From Herbidospora cretacea (GTDB lineage Bacteria; Actinomycetota; Actinomycetes; Streptosporangiales; Streptosporangiaceae), in NCBI RefSeq assembly GCF_001570605.1, contig NZ_BBXG01000026.1, forward strand, positions 32,188 through 96,187: 64,000 bases of DNA, written 5' to 3'. A model generated the notes under the pieces. The model made no database searches. It was given only the letters and a program-made list of their open reading frames with translations, and was not told where the DNA came from. A program made the translations under genes and the position numbers. The number at the start of each line of letters is the position of its first letter. The stretch's first letter is position 1. Positions 49,651 to 58,022 of the stretch are shown here, in pieces.

Positions 49651-50901
49651 CTACAGGCTGAGCTCGGCGAGGACCTCGTCGGCCGCGTCGGCGACGATCA
49701 GCTCGGCGGCCACGCGGGGGGAGATCTCCTGGGCGGCCGCGCGGGCGGCGATCTCGCCGACCACGGCCGCGCAGGCGAAGGAGGTGCCGCTCCAGGTGGC
49801 GTACCCGGCGAACTCCTGTTTGTCCTCCACCTCCACGACGCCGTTCAGGTTCCGCTCGTACGTCTCCACCTCGCCCGACAGGTAGGTGCTGGTCACCGCG
49901 AGGCCGTCGGCCAGCACGTTGACCCACGGGACCTTCGGGCTGAACTCGGCGTCCCGGGCGCCCACGGCGATCACGTCGGCGCAGGCGGCCGGCCAGACCG
50001 GCGTGACCTCGGTGATCCCCGCTCCCCTGCGGTTCTGCGAGGGCCTGCCGTGGTTCCCGGCCGCCGCGACCAGCACGATCGACGGCGCGAGCCGCTGCAC
50101 CGCCCGCTCCAGCACGGTCGGCGGCCGGTTGTCGTGGGTGGTGCAGCCGAACGACATGTTGATCACGCGCACGTCCGTCTTGAGGAACTCCACCATGGCC
50201 TTGGCCACGGCCCACGAGGAGACCTCGACGCCCCTGTTGTCGAGGATCGACCGCATGACGAGGACCGCGTTCGGGGCGTGCTTGAGGATGATCCCGGCGA
50301 CGAAGGTGGCGTGGCCGACCGGCGCGGGGTGCGGGGCCGTCCCGGTGTAGATGTCGGCGGCCGAGGCGAGGAAGCGGCCCTCCAGGTCGGGGTGGGGCAC
50401 GATCTTGGAGTCGAGGATGCCGACGTGGACGCCGGTGCCCGGCGCGGTCAGGCGGGCCAGGTCGGCGTGGACGGCCGGGTGGAGCTCGTCGGGACGGCCG
50501 CCGCCCGTGTAGGGCGAGCCCTGGACGCCGTCGAGCAGCCGGTTCTTGGCCATCGGGGGCGACCAGCCGTCGTACTTCTCCTCGAAGGAGGTGCGGAGGG
50601 CGTACAGGACCAGATCGAGGGCCGGGATCGGGTCGGCGGGGTCGTAGTGGCCCTCCCGGGACCGGCGCACGCCCGTCAGATAGCCGTCGACCAGGGCCTG
50701 CTCGATGGCGGCCAGCTGGGGAAGCTCGCAGAGGACCAGGCCGAGCTCGGGGCTGGCGTCGAGCTCCCGCCAGGTGTGGCCGGTCAGCTCGGTGAGGCTC
50801 TGCTGGACGAGCGTCCGGTAGCGCAGGTCGACCACGAGCTGGTCGACCTTCCAGGCCTCGGTGTCGCTGCGGAACACGCCGCCCGAGTCGGTGAAAGGCA
50901 T
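49651..50901 (-). CDS. Cytosolic subtilisin-like protease of the CHAT locus
   Basis: 416 residues without signal peptide. Residues 1-150 form an unrecognised N-terminal domain; the S8 domain follows with Asp164 (GILDSKIVPHPDLEG), His197 (VGHATFVAG), oxyanion Asn283 (AGNHG) and Ser374 (SGTSFACAA). Asp-Ser-Lys replaces the usual Asp-Ser/Thr-Gly motif and His-Ala-Thr-Phe the His-Gly-Thr-His. Divergent from a TPR-CHAT gene (95 bp), hence likely an activator or substrate of it. Confidence 0.85.
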   Translation of the reverse strand: MPFTDSGGVFRSDTEAWKVDQLVVDLRYRTLVQQSLTELTGHTWRELDASPELGLVLCELPQLAAIEQALVDGYLTGVRRSREGHYDPADPIPALDLVLYALRTSFEEKYDGWSPPMAKNRLLDGVQGSPYTGGGRPDELHPAVHADLARLTAPGTGVHVGILDSKIVPHPDLEGRFLASAADIYTGTAPHPAPVGHATFVAGIILKHAPNAVLVMRSILDNRGVEVSSWAVAKAMVEFLKTDVRVINMSFGCTTHDNRPPTVLERAVQRLAPSIVLVAAAGNHGRPSQNRRGAGITEVTPVWPAACADVIAVGARDAEFSPKVPWVNVLADGLAVTSTYLSGEVETYERNLNGVVEVEDKQEFAGYATWSGTSFACAAVVGEIAARAAAQEISPRVAAELIVADAADEVLAELSL

Positions 50902-50921
50902 GGGATCTCCCTCGCAGATGT

Positions 50922-50940
50922 GCTCTTCCGATTGAAGAGC
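50922..50940. promoter_or_regulatory. Dyad in the divergent promoter of the CHAT locus
   Basis: GCTCTTC-CGATT-GAAGAGC, 7-bp perfect arms. Lies in the only 95-bp spacer that must hold both promoters. A possible operator, or a hairpin in the subtilase leader. A candidate promoter TTGAAG (50932) / GATACA (50957) with 19-bp spacing points toward the CHAT gene. Confidence 0.45.
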
Positions 50941-50996
50941 GGGCACTCACCGGTTTGATACATCCCCGGCGGAAATCGGATGAGAAACTGCGACGG

Positions 50997-53621
50997 GTGA
51001 CGACCACCCAGGACCCGGCCCGGGCCGCTCTCATGCTCGCCGAGGCCGATCCGGGCCGCGCGGTCGAGGTCGCCGCGTCGGTCGCCGCCACGGCCAGGGA
51101 CCACCACGACCTGGTCGCGCTGTCGCGCGCCGAACGGGCGCTCGGCATCGCCGCCGTCCACCTCGACGACCTGGCGACGGCGGCGCGGCACCTGCGGGCG
51201 GCCATCCGGACCGCCGGGCGGGCGGGCTCCTTCGAGCTGGCGGCCGAGGCGCGCATCCGGATGGCGTTCGTGACCAGCATGCGCGGGCGGCCCCGGCAGG
51301 CCCTCGCCGACCTGGAGGCGCTGCTCCCCCGCCTGCACGGCGAGCTCCGGGGCCGGGCCGAGGCCCAGCGGGCCGCGATCTTCAACCACCTGGGGCGGCA
51401 CGCCGACGCGCTGGCGTCCTACCGCCAGGCCATCCCGGTGCTGCGGCGAGCCCAGGACCACGTCTGGCTCCAGCGGGTGCTCTCCAACCGCGGGATCGTG
51501 TACGGCTACCGCCAGGAGTTCGCCCTGGCCGAGGCCGACTTCCACGAGGCCGAGGAGCTGTGCGCCGATCTCGGGCTGGACCTGTCGCTCGCGGTGGTGC
51601 GGCTGAACCTGGGATGGGTGCGGGGGGTGCGCGGCGACGTGCCGGGGGCGCTGCGCTATCTCGACCTGGCCGAGACGCGCTTCCGCGAGCTGGGCACCCA
51701 CCAGCTCGGATGGCTGCTGAGCGACCGCTCCGAGCTGCTGCTGTCGGTGGGGCTGACCGCCGAGGCGCGGGCCGCCGCCGAGGAGGCGGTCGGCGAACTG
51801 CGGCGGCGCAGGCGCGCGATCGTCCTCCCGGAGGTGCGTCTCCTGCTCGCCCGCACCGCCACCCTCGACGGCGACCACGAGCGGGCGGTCGAGGCGGCCC
51901 GCCGGGCGGCCCGCGAGTTCGGCGCCCAGCAGCGGCCGGAGTGGCGGGTGCTGGCCTCCTTCGTGGTGCTGCAGTCGCGCCTGGCGGCGGGGCATCCGGG
52001 GGTGACGGCGGCCCGCTTCGAGACGGTCGCCAGGGAGCTGCTGGACGCGGGCTGGACCGCCGCGTCGGTGGAGGCCCGGCTCCTGGGGGCCCGCCTGGCG
52101 ATGGCCCCGGGATCGGACACCCGGACCGCGCTCGACCTGCTGTCCGTCGCGGCCGGGTTCCGGCAGCGGGGGCCGGCGCTGCTCCGGGTGCGGGGCTGGC
52201 AGGCCGAGGCCTTGCGCCGGTTGGCCGTCGGGGACGCGGCCGGCGCCTCGGCGGCGGTGCGGCGGGGGATCCGGGTGCTGGACGAGCATCGGGCCGCGCT
52301 CGGGGCGACCGACCTTCGGGCCCATTCGGCCGGGTTCCGGGTCGAGCTGGCCGAGCTCGGGCTGCGGATGGCCCTCGACCGGGGCGGTCCGGCGCACGTG
52401 CTCGGGTGGGCCGAGCAGGGGCGGGCCAGCCACCTGCTGATGCGCAGGGTCCGGCCGCCCGACGACCCTTGGCTGGCCGAGAAGCTGACCGAGCTGCGCG
52501 CGGTGGCCACCGACGCGCGGACGTCCCGCGATCCCGCCGTCACGGACCGGCAGGCGCTGCTGGAGCGCCACATCCGCGACTACGTCCGGGCCCAGGCCGG
52601 AGTGCCCCACGGCCCGGAGGCCCGGCGGGACGCCGGGGTGATCCGGGCACTGGCCCCTCTGCTGGCCGATCGGGCGCTGGTCGAGTTCGTGCTGCTCGAC
52701 GGGGTGTTGCACGCCGTCACCGTGATCGGCGGCCGGGCCCGCCTCACCAACCTGGGAGCGGTGGGACCGGTGCGGGATCTGATCGAGCGGGTGCCGTTCG
52801 CGCTGCGGCGGCTGTCCCGGTCGGGCGACACGCGGGGCGGTTCTTCGGCGGCGGCCCGGATGCTGCGGCACGCCGCCGCCCGGCTCGACGCGCTGCTGCT
52901 GGCGCCGCTGGGTCTGGGCGACCGGCCACTGGTGATCGTGCCGACCGGGCCGTTGCAGGGGCTCCCCTGGCCGGTGCTGCCGTCGTGCGAGGGGCGTCCG
53001 GTGGCGGTCTCGCCGTCGGCCGCGTTGTGGCGGGCCGCGGTCTCCCGGACCCGCTCCGGGGAGGGCGGACGGGTGGTGGTGGCCGCCGGGCCGGGTCTGC
53101 CGGACGCGGCGGCGGAGGTGGCCGAGGTCGCCGCCATCCATCGGACCGTGCCCGTCGAGGGCGGCGCAGTGGAGATCCTGGCCGCGCTCGACGGCGCGCG
53201 GCTGGCCCATCTGGCCGCCCACGGCCGGGTGAACACGGCCAACCCGCTCTTCTCCTCACTGCACCTGGCCGACGGCCCCCTGACGGTCTACGACCTCGAA
53301 CGCCTCCGCACCCCGCCGGAGCTGGTCGTGCTGGCCGCGTGTGAGAGCGGCCGGTCGGTGGTGCGGGCGGGCGACGAACTCCTCGGCCTCAGCACGACCT
53401 TCCTGTCACTGGGGACGCGGTGCGTGGTCGCGTCGATGGTGCCGGTGCCGGACGCCCGTACCCGGCCCCTGATGACCGCCCTCCACGAACGGCTCTCCGC
53501 GGGAGTGCCCGCCGCCACCGCGCTGGCCGAGACCCAGCGGGAGGCGGGCGACGACACCACGGCGGCCGGCTTCGTCTGCATCGGCGCCGACATCGCCGGA
53601 CACCGTTCAGGCGGCATGTGA
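50997..53621 (+). CDS. TPR-CHAT caspase-like cysteine protease
   Basis: About 874 residues. The N-terminal two-thirds is a long helical TPR-like array (repeated Ala/Leu-rich pairs from 20 to about 480); the C-terminal third is a CHAT domain with His742 (LAAHGRVNTANPL) and Cys782 (VLAACESGRS), the caspase-like dyad. The last part (VVASMVPVPD) fits CHAT. Divergent from the subtilase. GTG start chosen; the binding site is weak and a start a few codons away is possible. Likely a regulated protease whose TPRs sense a partner. Confidence 0.88.
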   Translation: MTTTQDPARAALMLAEADPGRAVEVAASVAATARDHHDLVALSRAERALGIAAVHLDDLATAARHLRAAIRTAGRAGSFELAAEARIRMAFVTSMRGRPRQALADLEALLPRLHGELRGRAEAQRAAIFNHLGRHADALASYRQAIPVLRRAQDHVWLQRVLSNRGIVYGYRQEFALAEADFHEAEELCADLGLDLSLAVVRLNLGWVRGVRGDVPGALRYLDLAETRFRELGTHQLGWLLSDRSELLLSVGLTAEARAAAEEAVGELRRRRRAIVLPEVRLLLARTATLDGDHERAVEAARRAAREFGAQQRPEWRVLASFVVLQSRLAAGHPGVTAARFETVARELLDAGWTAASVEARLLGARLAMAPGSDTRTALDLLSVAAGFRQRGPALLRVRGWQAEALRRLAVGDAAGASAAVRRGIRVLDEHRAALGATDLRAHSAGFRVELAELGLRMALDRGGPAHVLGWAEQGRASHLLMRRVRPPDDPWLAEKLTELRAVATDARTSRDPAVTDRQALLERHIRDYVRAQAGVPHGPEARRDAGVIRALAPLLADRALVEFVLLDGVLHAVTVIGGRARLTNLGAVGPVRDLIERVPFALRRLSRSGDTRGGSSAAARMLRHAAARLDALLLAPLGLGDRPLVIVPTGPLQGLPWPVLPSCEGRPVAVSPSAALWRAAVSRTRSGEGGRVVVAAGPGLPDAAAEVAEVAAIHRTVPVEGGAVEILAALDGARLAHLAAHGRVNTANPLFSSLHLADGPLTVYDLERLRTPPELVVLAACESGRSVVRAGDELLGLSTTFLSLGTRCVVASMVPVPDARTRPLMTALHERLSAGVPAATALAETQREAGDDTTAAGFVCIGADIAGHRSGGM

Positions 53622-53880
53622 GTACTCGTGGCGGGCCCCGCTTGGTGGGCGGGTGGGCGGAGCCGTAACGGAAGAAGGGCTTTGACGAGCGAAGCGAGAG
53701 CAGCCCGAGCGAAGCGAGGCTCCACCAGGGAGCGCGAGGGGCGGAGCCCTTCGCCCGGAGCGGCAGCGACTCGGAGCGAAAGCGACGTAGGGACCGCGAA
53801 AGCGGGCCGGGGGGAGCGTGAGGGGGCGTGGCCCCCTGACAGCGGGGGGTTCGGGGGGTCGTCTCCCCGTAATCTAGGCG
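53622..53880. repeat. Intergenic repeat cassette with GAGCGAAGCGAG motifs
   Basis: A 259-bp non-coding stretch with the 13-mer CGAGCGAAGCGAG at 53686 and 53706, related GGAGCGAAAGCGAC further on, and GC-rich short dyads (GGGGCGTGGCCCCC). No start codon context. Resembles dispersed REP-like cassettes of actinomycetes rather than a gene. Confidence 0.65.
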
Positions 53881-53881
53881 G

Positions 53882-54373
53882 GTGGCGAAGACGAAAGGCG
53901 GGCAGGGAACCCCCGCGACGGTGGCGCTGACCAAGGCCGGCGCCGAGTTCACCCTCCACCCCTACGAGCACGACGCGAACGCGCAGGCCTACGGCGAGGA
54001 GGCGGCCGACGCGCTCGGCGTGCCCCACGAGCGGATCTTCAAGACCCTCGTCGCCGAGACCGAGGGCGGCCTGGCGGTCGCGGTGGTGCCGGTGGCCGGG
54101 AAGCTCGACCTCAAGGCGTTCGCGGCGGCGCTCAAGGGCAAGAAGGCCGCGATGGCCGAGGCGGCCAAGGTCGAGCGGGTGACGGGTTACGTGGTGGGCG
54201 GGATCAGCCCGCTCGGCCAGCGCCGGGCGCTGCCGACCGTGGTCGACGCGTCCGCGCTGGCCTTCGAGACGATCTACTTCTCGGCAGGTCGCCGGGGGCT
54301 CCAGATCGAGACGGCCCCGTCGAACCTCGTGACGCTCACGGGCGCCGTCACCGCGGAGATCGCCAAGCTCTAG
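53882..54373 (+). CDS. YbaK-type Cys-tRNA(Pro)/Cys-tRNA(Cys) deacylase
   Basis: 163 residues. Motif HERIFKTLVAE and VGGISPLGQRRALPTVVD identify the YbaK/EbsC family that hydrolyses misacylated tRNA. GTG start at 53882. Its stop overlaps that of the convergent membrane protein by 4 bp. Confidence 0.93.
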   Translation: MAKTKGGQGTPATVALTKAGAEFTLHPYEHDANAQAYGEEAADALGVPHERIFKTLVAETEGGLAVAVVPVAGKLDLKAFAAALKGKKAAMAEAAKVERVTGYVVGGISPLGQRRALPTVVDASALAFETIYFSAGRRGLQIETAPSNLVTLTGAVTAEIAKL

Positions 54374-55233
54374 CCGGTCTCCTCGACCAGCGTCCCGCAG
54401 GTGAAGTCGGCCTCGCGCTCGGGGTCGAGCTGCACCTGCGTGAGGACCGCCGACTCCATGGGACGGCGGATCGTCTCCATCTTGTCGCAGTCGTAGATCA
54501 GGTAGGTGCCCTCGCGCTCGCCGAGGAGCATCATCCAGCGGCCGTCGTAGAGGGGGGTGCCCTTCTCCTTGTCCTCCAGGATCGCCCACTGGTCCTGGAA
54601 GCCGACGGTGCTGAGCAGGAAGTTCGCCTGACCGGTCTCGCGCATGTCCTGCGCCGCCGAGGCCAGGTTCAGGATGAGCAGGAAGCCCAGTCCGAGGCCG
54701 GTCAGGGCGCCGATGAGCACCTTCAGCCCGGCCCGGCCGACGGGCCTGCGGCGCAGCAGCTGGAAGGGCACCAGGAAGGTCACCAGGCCCAGGCCGACGG
54801 CGATGACGACCATGACCGTCAGGTCGAGGTCGGCGAAGAAGTTGTAGAAGCCCCAGTAGGTCGCCCCGCACCACAGCGCGGCGATCAGCCCGGCCACCCA
54901 CGGCCGCGACCTGATCCAGGCCACCGCGCGCCCGGCCGCGCCGAAGGTCACGACGTTCACCAGCCAGCCGAGCCCGACGAGCAGGCCGATCAGCGGGATG
55001 CCGAGCAGCACCACCAGCACGAGAGTGCTCATGAGGCGGCTGAACAGGACCGACTGGTCGATGCCGGCCTGCTGGGGGTTGATGCCGAAGGTGGCGTAGA
55101 TCTCCTCGACGCCGAGGTAGAGCACGGCGTACAGGGCGACGCCGATCGGGAGGATGACCGAGGCGATGCGTTCGAGCAGGCTGATGACGCTGCCGCGATC
55201 GTCGTTCTCCTCGGTCTGCCGTATAACCGGCAT
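54370..55233 (-). CDS. Predicted multi-pass membrane protein, unknown family
   Basis: 287 residues with five or six hydrophobic segments (from about 22 to 180), then an external or cytosolic domain of about 90 residues containing YLIYDCDKMETIRR and FTCGTL, a possible Cys pair. An upstream TTG (55284) would extend it by 17 residues through AT-rich sequence that looks like promoter (TTGACC); I prefer ATG 55233. Not recognised. Confidence 0.72.
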   Translation of the reverse strand: MPVIRQTEENDDRGSVISLLERIASVILPIGVALYAVLYLGVEEIYATFGINPQQAGIDQSVLFSRLMSTLVLVVLLGIPLIGLLVGLGWLVNVVTFGAAGRAVAWIRSRPWVAGLIAALWCGATYWGFYNFFADLDLTVMVVIAVGLGLVTFLVPFQLLRRRPVGRAGLKVLIGALTGLGLGFLLILNLASAAQDMRETGQANFLLSTVGFQDQWAILEDKEKGTPLYDGRWMMLLGEREGTYLIYDCDKMETIRRPMESAVLTQVQLDPEREADFTCGTLVEETG

Positions 55234-55327
55234 ATCCCGATTTCTATTTTCGTCTAGTGGAATATCTTGATCGATCACGGTCAAGGAGGGTACTGAACAC
55301 TGACTTCCCGGGTGACTGAAACTTCAA

Positions 55328-56083
55328 TTATTTGTTCGCGTGCGGGTCTGTGGCGTTGAGCACAGTCACGACGTGGTCGTAGTCCCCTCGCTGGACGGCC
55401 TCGCGCAGGAACTTCACCCGCTCGACGAGGATCTCCTTGGCGTCGGGCTGCGACTCCAGGAGCGCGACGGTCTCGGCGACGAACTCGTCCAGGGGCATGG
55501 CCCGCTCGTTGTCGCGCTGGCCGGGCATCAGGTCGGTCTGGACCGACGGCGGGACCAGCTCGACGACCCGGACGTCCGGGTACTGGAGGCGGATCGACTC
55601 GCTGAGCATGTGGATGGCCGCCTTCGAGGCGTTGTAGCTCGGCGTGACCTTCAGGGGGACGAAGGCCAGGCCGGAGGAGACGGTGATGATCGTGGCGTCC
55701 TTCCGGCTCCGCAGGTGCTCGATGAACGCGGCGATCAGCCGGATCGGCCCGAGGACGTTGGTCGTGATGACCGTCTCGGCCGTGGCCAGGAAGTCGCCGG
55801 GCCGGGTCCAGTCCTCGGCCCGCATGATCCCGGCCATGGTCATCAGCACGTTCAGGTCGGGATACCGCCGCAGCACGTCCCGGGCGGCCTGCTCGATGCT
55901 CGCCGCGTCGGCGGTGTCGACGCGGACGGTGCCGAACCCCTCGGCCGCCAGCTCGCCGAGCAGCTCGGTCCGGCGTCCGCCCACGACGACGGTGTTGCCC
56001 TTCTCACGCAGGGCCCTGGCCAGGGCCAGGCCGATGCCGCTCGTGGCGCCGGGGATGAAGATCGTGTTTCCGGAGATGTCCAT
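55328..56083 (-). CDS. SDR-family oxidoreductase (DltE-like)
   Basis: 251 residues. Cofactor motif PGATSGIGLALARAL, catalytic YxxxK in SYNASKAAIHML, NNAG-like MTMAGI. Resembles the DltE/short-chain oxidoreductase group. Divergent from an XRE regulator likely to control it. ATG chosen with GGAGGAC upstream; GTG 56092 is an alternative. Confidence 0.9.
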   Translation of the reverse strand: MDISGNTIFIPGATSGIGLALARALREKGNTVVVGGRRTELLGELAAEGFGTVRVDTADAASIEQAARDVLRRYPDLNVLMTMAGIMRAEDWTRPGDFLATAETVITTNVLGPIRLIAAFIEHLRSRKDATIITVSSGLAFVPLKVTPSYNASKAAIHMLSESIRLQYPDVRVVELVPPSVQTDLMPGQRDNERAMPLDEFVAETVALLESQPDAKEILVERVKFLREAVQRGDYDHVVTVLNATDPHANK

Positions 56084-56106
56084 GTCCTCCACCCTTCCCC
56101 CGGGTC

Positions 56107-56120
56107 CTGCACGGGTGCAG
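56107..56120. promoter_or_regulatory. Dyad between the SDR and XRE genes
   Basis: CTGCAC-GG-GTGCAG, 6-bp perfect arms in the 102-bp divergent spacer. A likely operator for the regulator; function inferred from position. Confidence 0.45.
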
Positions 56121-56185
56121 AGACCGCTTGTCGGGGGATCGGCGGTCCCTGGTTGGCGGCCGGGCCCCTGCGTAGGTTGGGGTAC

Positions 56186-57022
56186 GTGGACCGCTCAGCG
56201 CTCGCCGACTTCCTCCGCCGCCACCGGGAGGCCCTGCGCCCCCAGGACGTGGGCCTGCCCGAGGGCGCCCGCCGCCGGGCGCCGGGGCTGCGGCGCGAGG
56301 AGGTGGCCGTCCTGGCGCTGATGTCGACCGACTACTACACCCGGCTCGAACAGCGCCGCGGCCCGCAGCCGAGCGAGCAGATGCTCGCCGCCCTGGCCCG
56401 CGCGCTGCGGCTGACCGGCGACGAGCGCGACTACCTCTTCCGGGTGGCCGGCCGCACCGCCCCGGAGATCCTGACGGCCCCCACCCACGTCGCGCCCGCG
56501 CTGCTGCGCGTCCTCGACCGCCTCGACGACACCCCGGCGCTGATCCTGTCGAACCTGGGCGAGACGCTCGTGGCCAACCGGATGGCCCAGGCGCTGCTCG
56601 GCGACCGCTCCCACCACACCGGGCTCGCCCGCAGCGAGGTCTACCGCTGGTTCACCGACCCGGAGGAGGAGCGCCGCCTCTACCCCGACGACGACCGCCC
56701 CCGCCAGAGCCGGGCCATGGTGGCGAACCTGCGGGCGGCGTACGCGGCGATGGGCCCGAAGTCCCGCGCGGGCGAGCTGGTCAGGGCCCTCCAGAAGGCC
56801 AGCCCCGAGTTCACCGAGCTCTGGGACCGCCACGAGGTGGCCCGCCGGTTCGAGGACCACAAGATCCTCATCCATCCCCAGCTCGGCCCGATCGAGCTCG
56901 ACTGCCAGGTCCTGTTCACCGAGGACCAGTCACAGACGCTGCTGGTGCTGACCGCTCCCCCGCGCAGCGAGGGCGACGAGAAGCTCAAGCTCCTGGCTGT
57001 CGTGGGCAGCGAGCGCTTCTAG
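56186..57022 (+). CDS. XRE-family regulator with MmyB-like ligand domain
   Basis: 278 residues. N-terminal HTH (GLRREEVAVLALMSTDYYTRLEQRRGPQPSEQ) followed by an MmyB-like domain (ILSNLGETLVANRMAQALLGD, VYRWFTDPEEERRLYP). Usually sits beside an SDR gene, as here, and represses it until a fatty-acid-like ligand binds. GTG start. Convergent overlap of 4 bp with the SEC-C gene. Confidence 0.92.
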   Translation: MDRSALADFLRRHREALRPQDVGLPEGARRRAPGLRREEVAVLALMSTDYYTRLEQRRGPQPSEQMLAALARALRLTGDERDYLFRVAGRTAPEILTAPTHVAPALLRVLDRLDDTPALILSNLGETLVANRMAQALLGDRSHHTGLARSEVYRWFTDPEEERRLYPDDDRPRQSRAMVANLRAAYAAMGPKSRAGELVRALQKASPEFTELWDRHEVARRFEDHKILIHPQLGPIELDCQVLFTEDQSQTLLVLTAPPRSEGDEKLKLLAVVGSERF

Positions 57023-57882
57023 ACCGGCGAGCCGCAGCACTTCTTGTACTTGCGCTCCGACCCGCACCAGCACCCGTCGTTGCGGCCGGGCGGCCAGGCG
57101 ACATCGCCCGCCGGGTCGGCCAGCGCGACCAGGGCCAGGCGCTCCTCCTCCGAAGGGGGCGCGCCCTCCTCCAGCCGGACGACGGCGACCCTGGTCTCCA
57201 GGTCGGCCTTCCTGAACCGGGCCTCCAGCGCCTGGAGGTCGTCGCCGGGCGCGTAGGGCAGCCGCACGGTCGGCTTCTTCTCGATCACCGGCTGGGTCGC
57301 CCTGGGCGGGGCCGGTTCGGCCTCGACGTGGGCCTCGACCCGGCCGGACAGCGGGCCGGGACCGCCGAAGCGGCGGCGCAGCAGGTCGAGGTAGCGGACC
57401 GTCGCGGGCGGGCGGCCCAGGTCGAGCGCCAGCTTCAGCCCCTCGTCGAGCAGGTCGGCGGCGAAGGCGGGGTCGAACGGCCCGGCGATCATCGCGGCGG
57501 CCGGGTAGAACTCCTCGTCGCGCTCGCCCTCCGGCAGGCGGGCGAGCTCGGTCCGCCGGGTGCGCAGCAGCCGCAGCGCCGTCGCGGCGTCGCCGAGCTG
57601 GCCGTGGAGCTCGGCCATCGGGGTGCGCAGCGGGCCGCTCAGGGCGGGCTCGACGCCGATGAGGTCGTGGAGGAGGTCGAGGGTGTCCTGCTCCCAGCCG
57701 TCGAGCGTGTAGTCGTCGATGAGCTCGACGACGTAGGCGGGGATCCGCCGGTCGCCCCGGGCCCTGGGGTCCATCAGGGCGTCGGCGAGGAGTTCCCAGG
57801 CGGCGCGTTCCTCACCCCGGTCGTAGGCGCGCTCCAGCGCGGCGTCGAGGTCGAGAGGGCCGAAGAGATGGTCCGGAAGCAC
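57019..57882 (-). CDS. SEC-C motif protein with TPR-like helices
   Basis: 287 residues: helical N-terminal two-thirds and a C-terminal zinc-binding SEC-C motif (GCWCGSERKYKKCC). SEC-C domains occur in SecA and many small proteins and bind zinc and nucleic acid or ribosomes. Function here unknown. GTG start. Confidence 0.85.
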   Translation of the reverse strand: MLPDHLFGPLDLDAALERAYDRGEERAAWELLADALMDPRARGDRRIPAYVVELIDDYTLDGWEQDTLDLLHDLIGVEPALSGPLRTPMAELHGQLGDAATALRLLRTRRTELARLPEGERDEEFYPAAAMIAGPFDPAFAADLLDEGLKLALDLGRPPATVRYLDLLRRRFGGPGPLSGRVEAHVEAEPAPPRATQPVIEKKPTVRLPYAPGDDLQALEARFRKADLETRVAVVRLEEGAPPSEEERLALVALADPAGDVAWPPGRNDGCWCGSERKYKKCCGSPV

Positions 57883-58022
57883 CAGGGCACCCTACCGAGG
57901 GTGTAGGCGAGGTTCACCTTCCCGGAGGACGAAACGGGCATACCGCCGGGCGTAGCGTGGAACCAATGGTCGGCGGCGGCGCGGGGGCCCGCCGTCCGGC
58001 CGCTCGTACATGCCGCTCGTAT

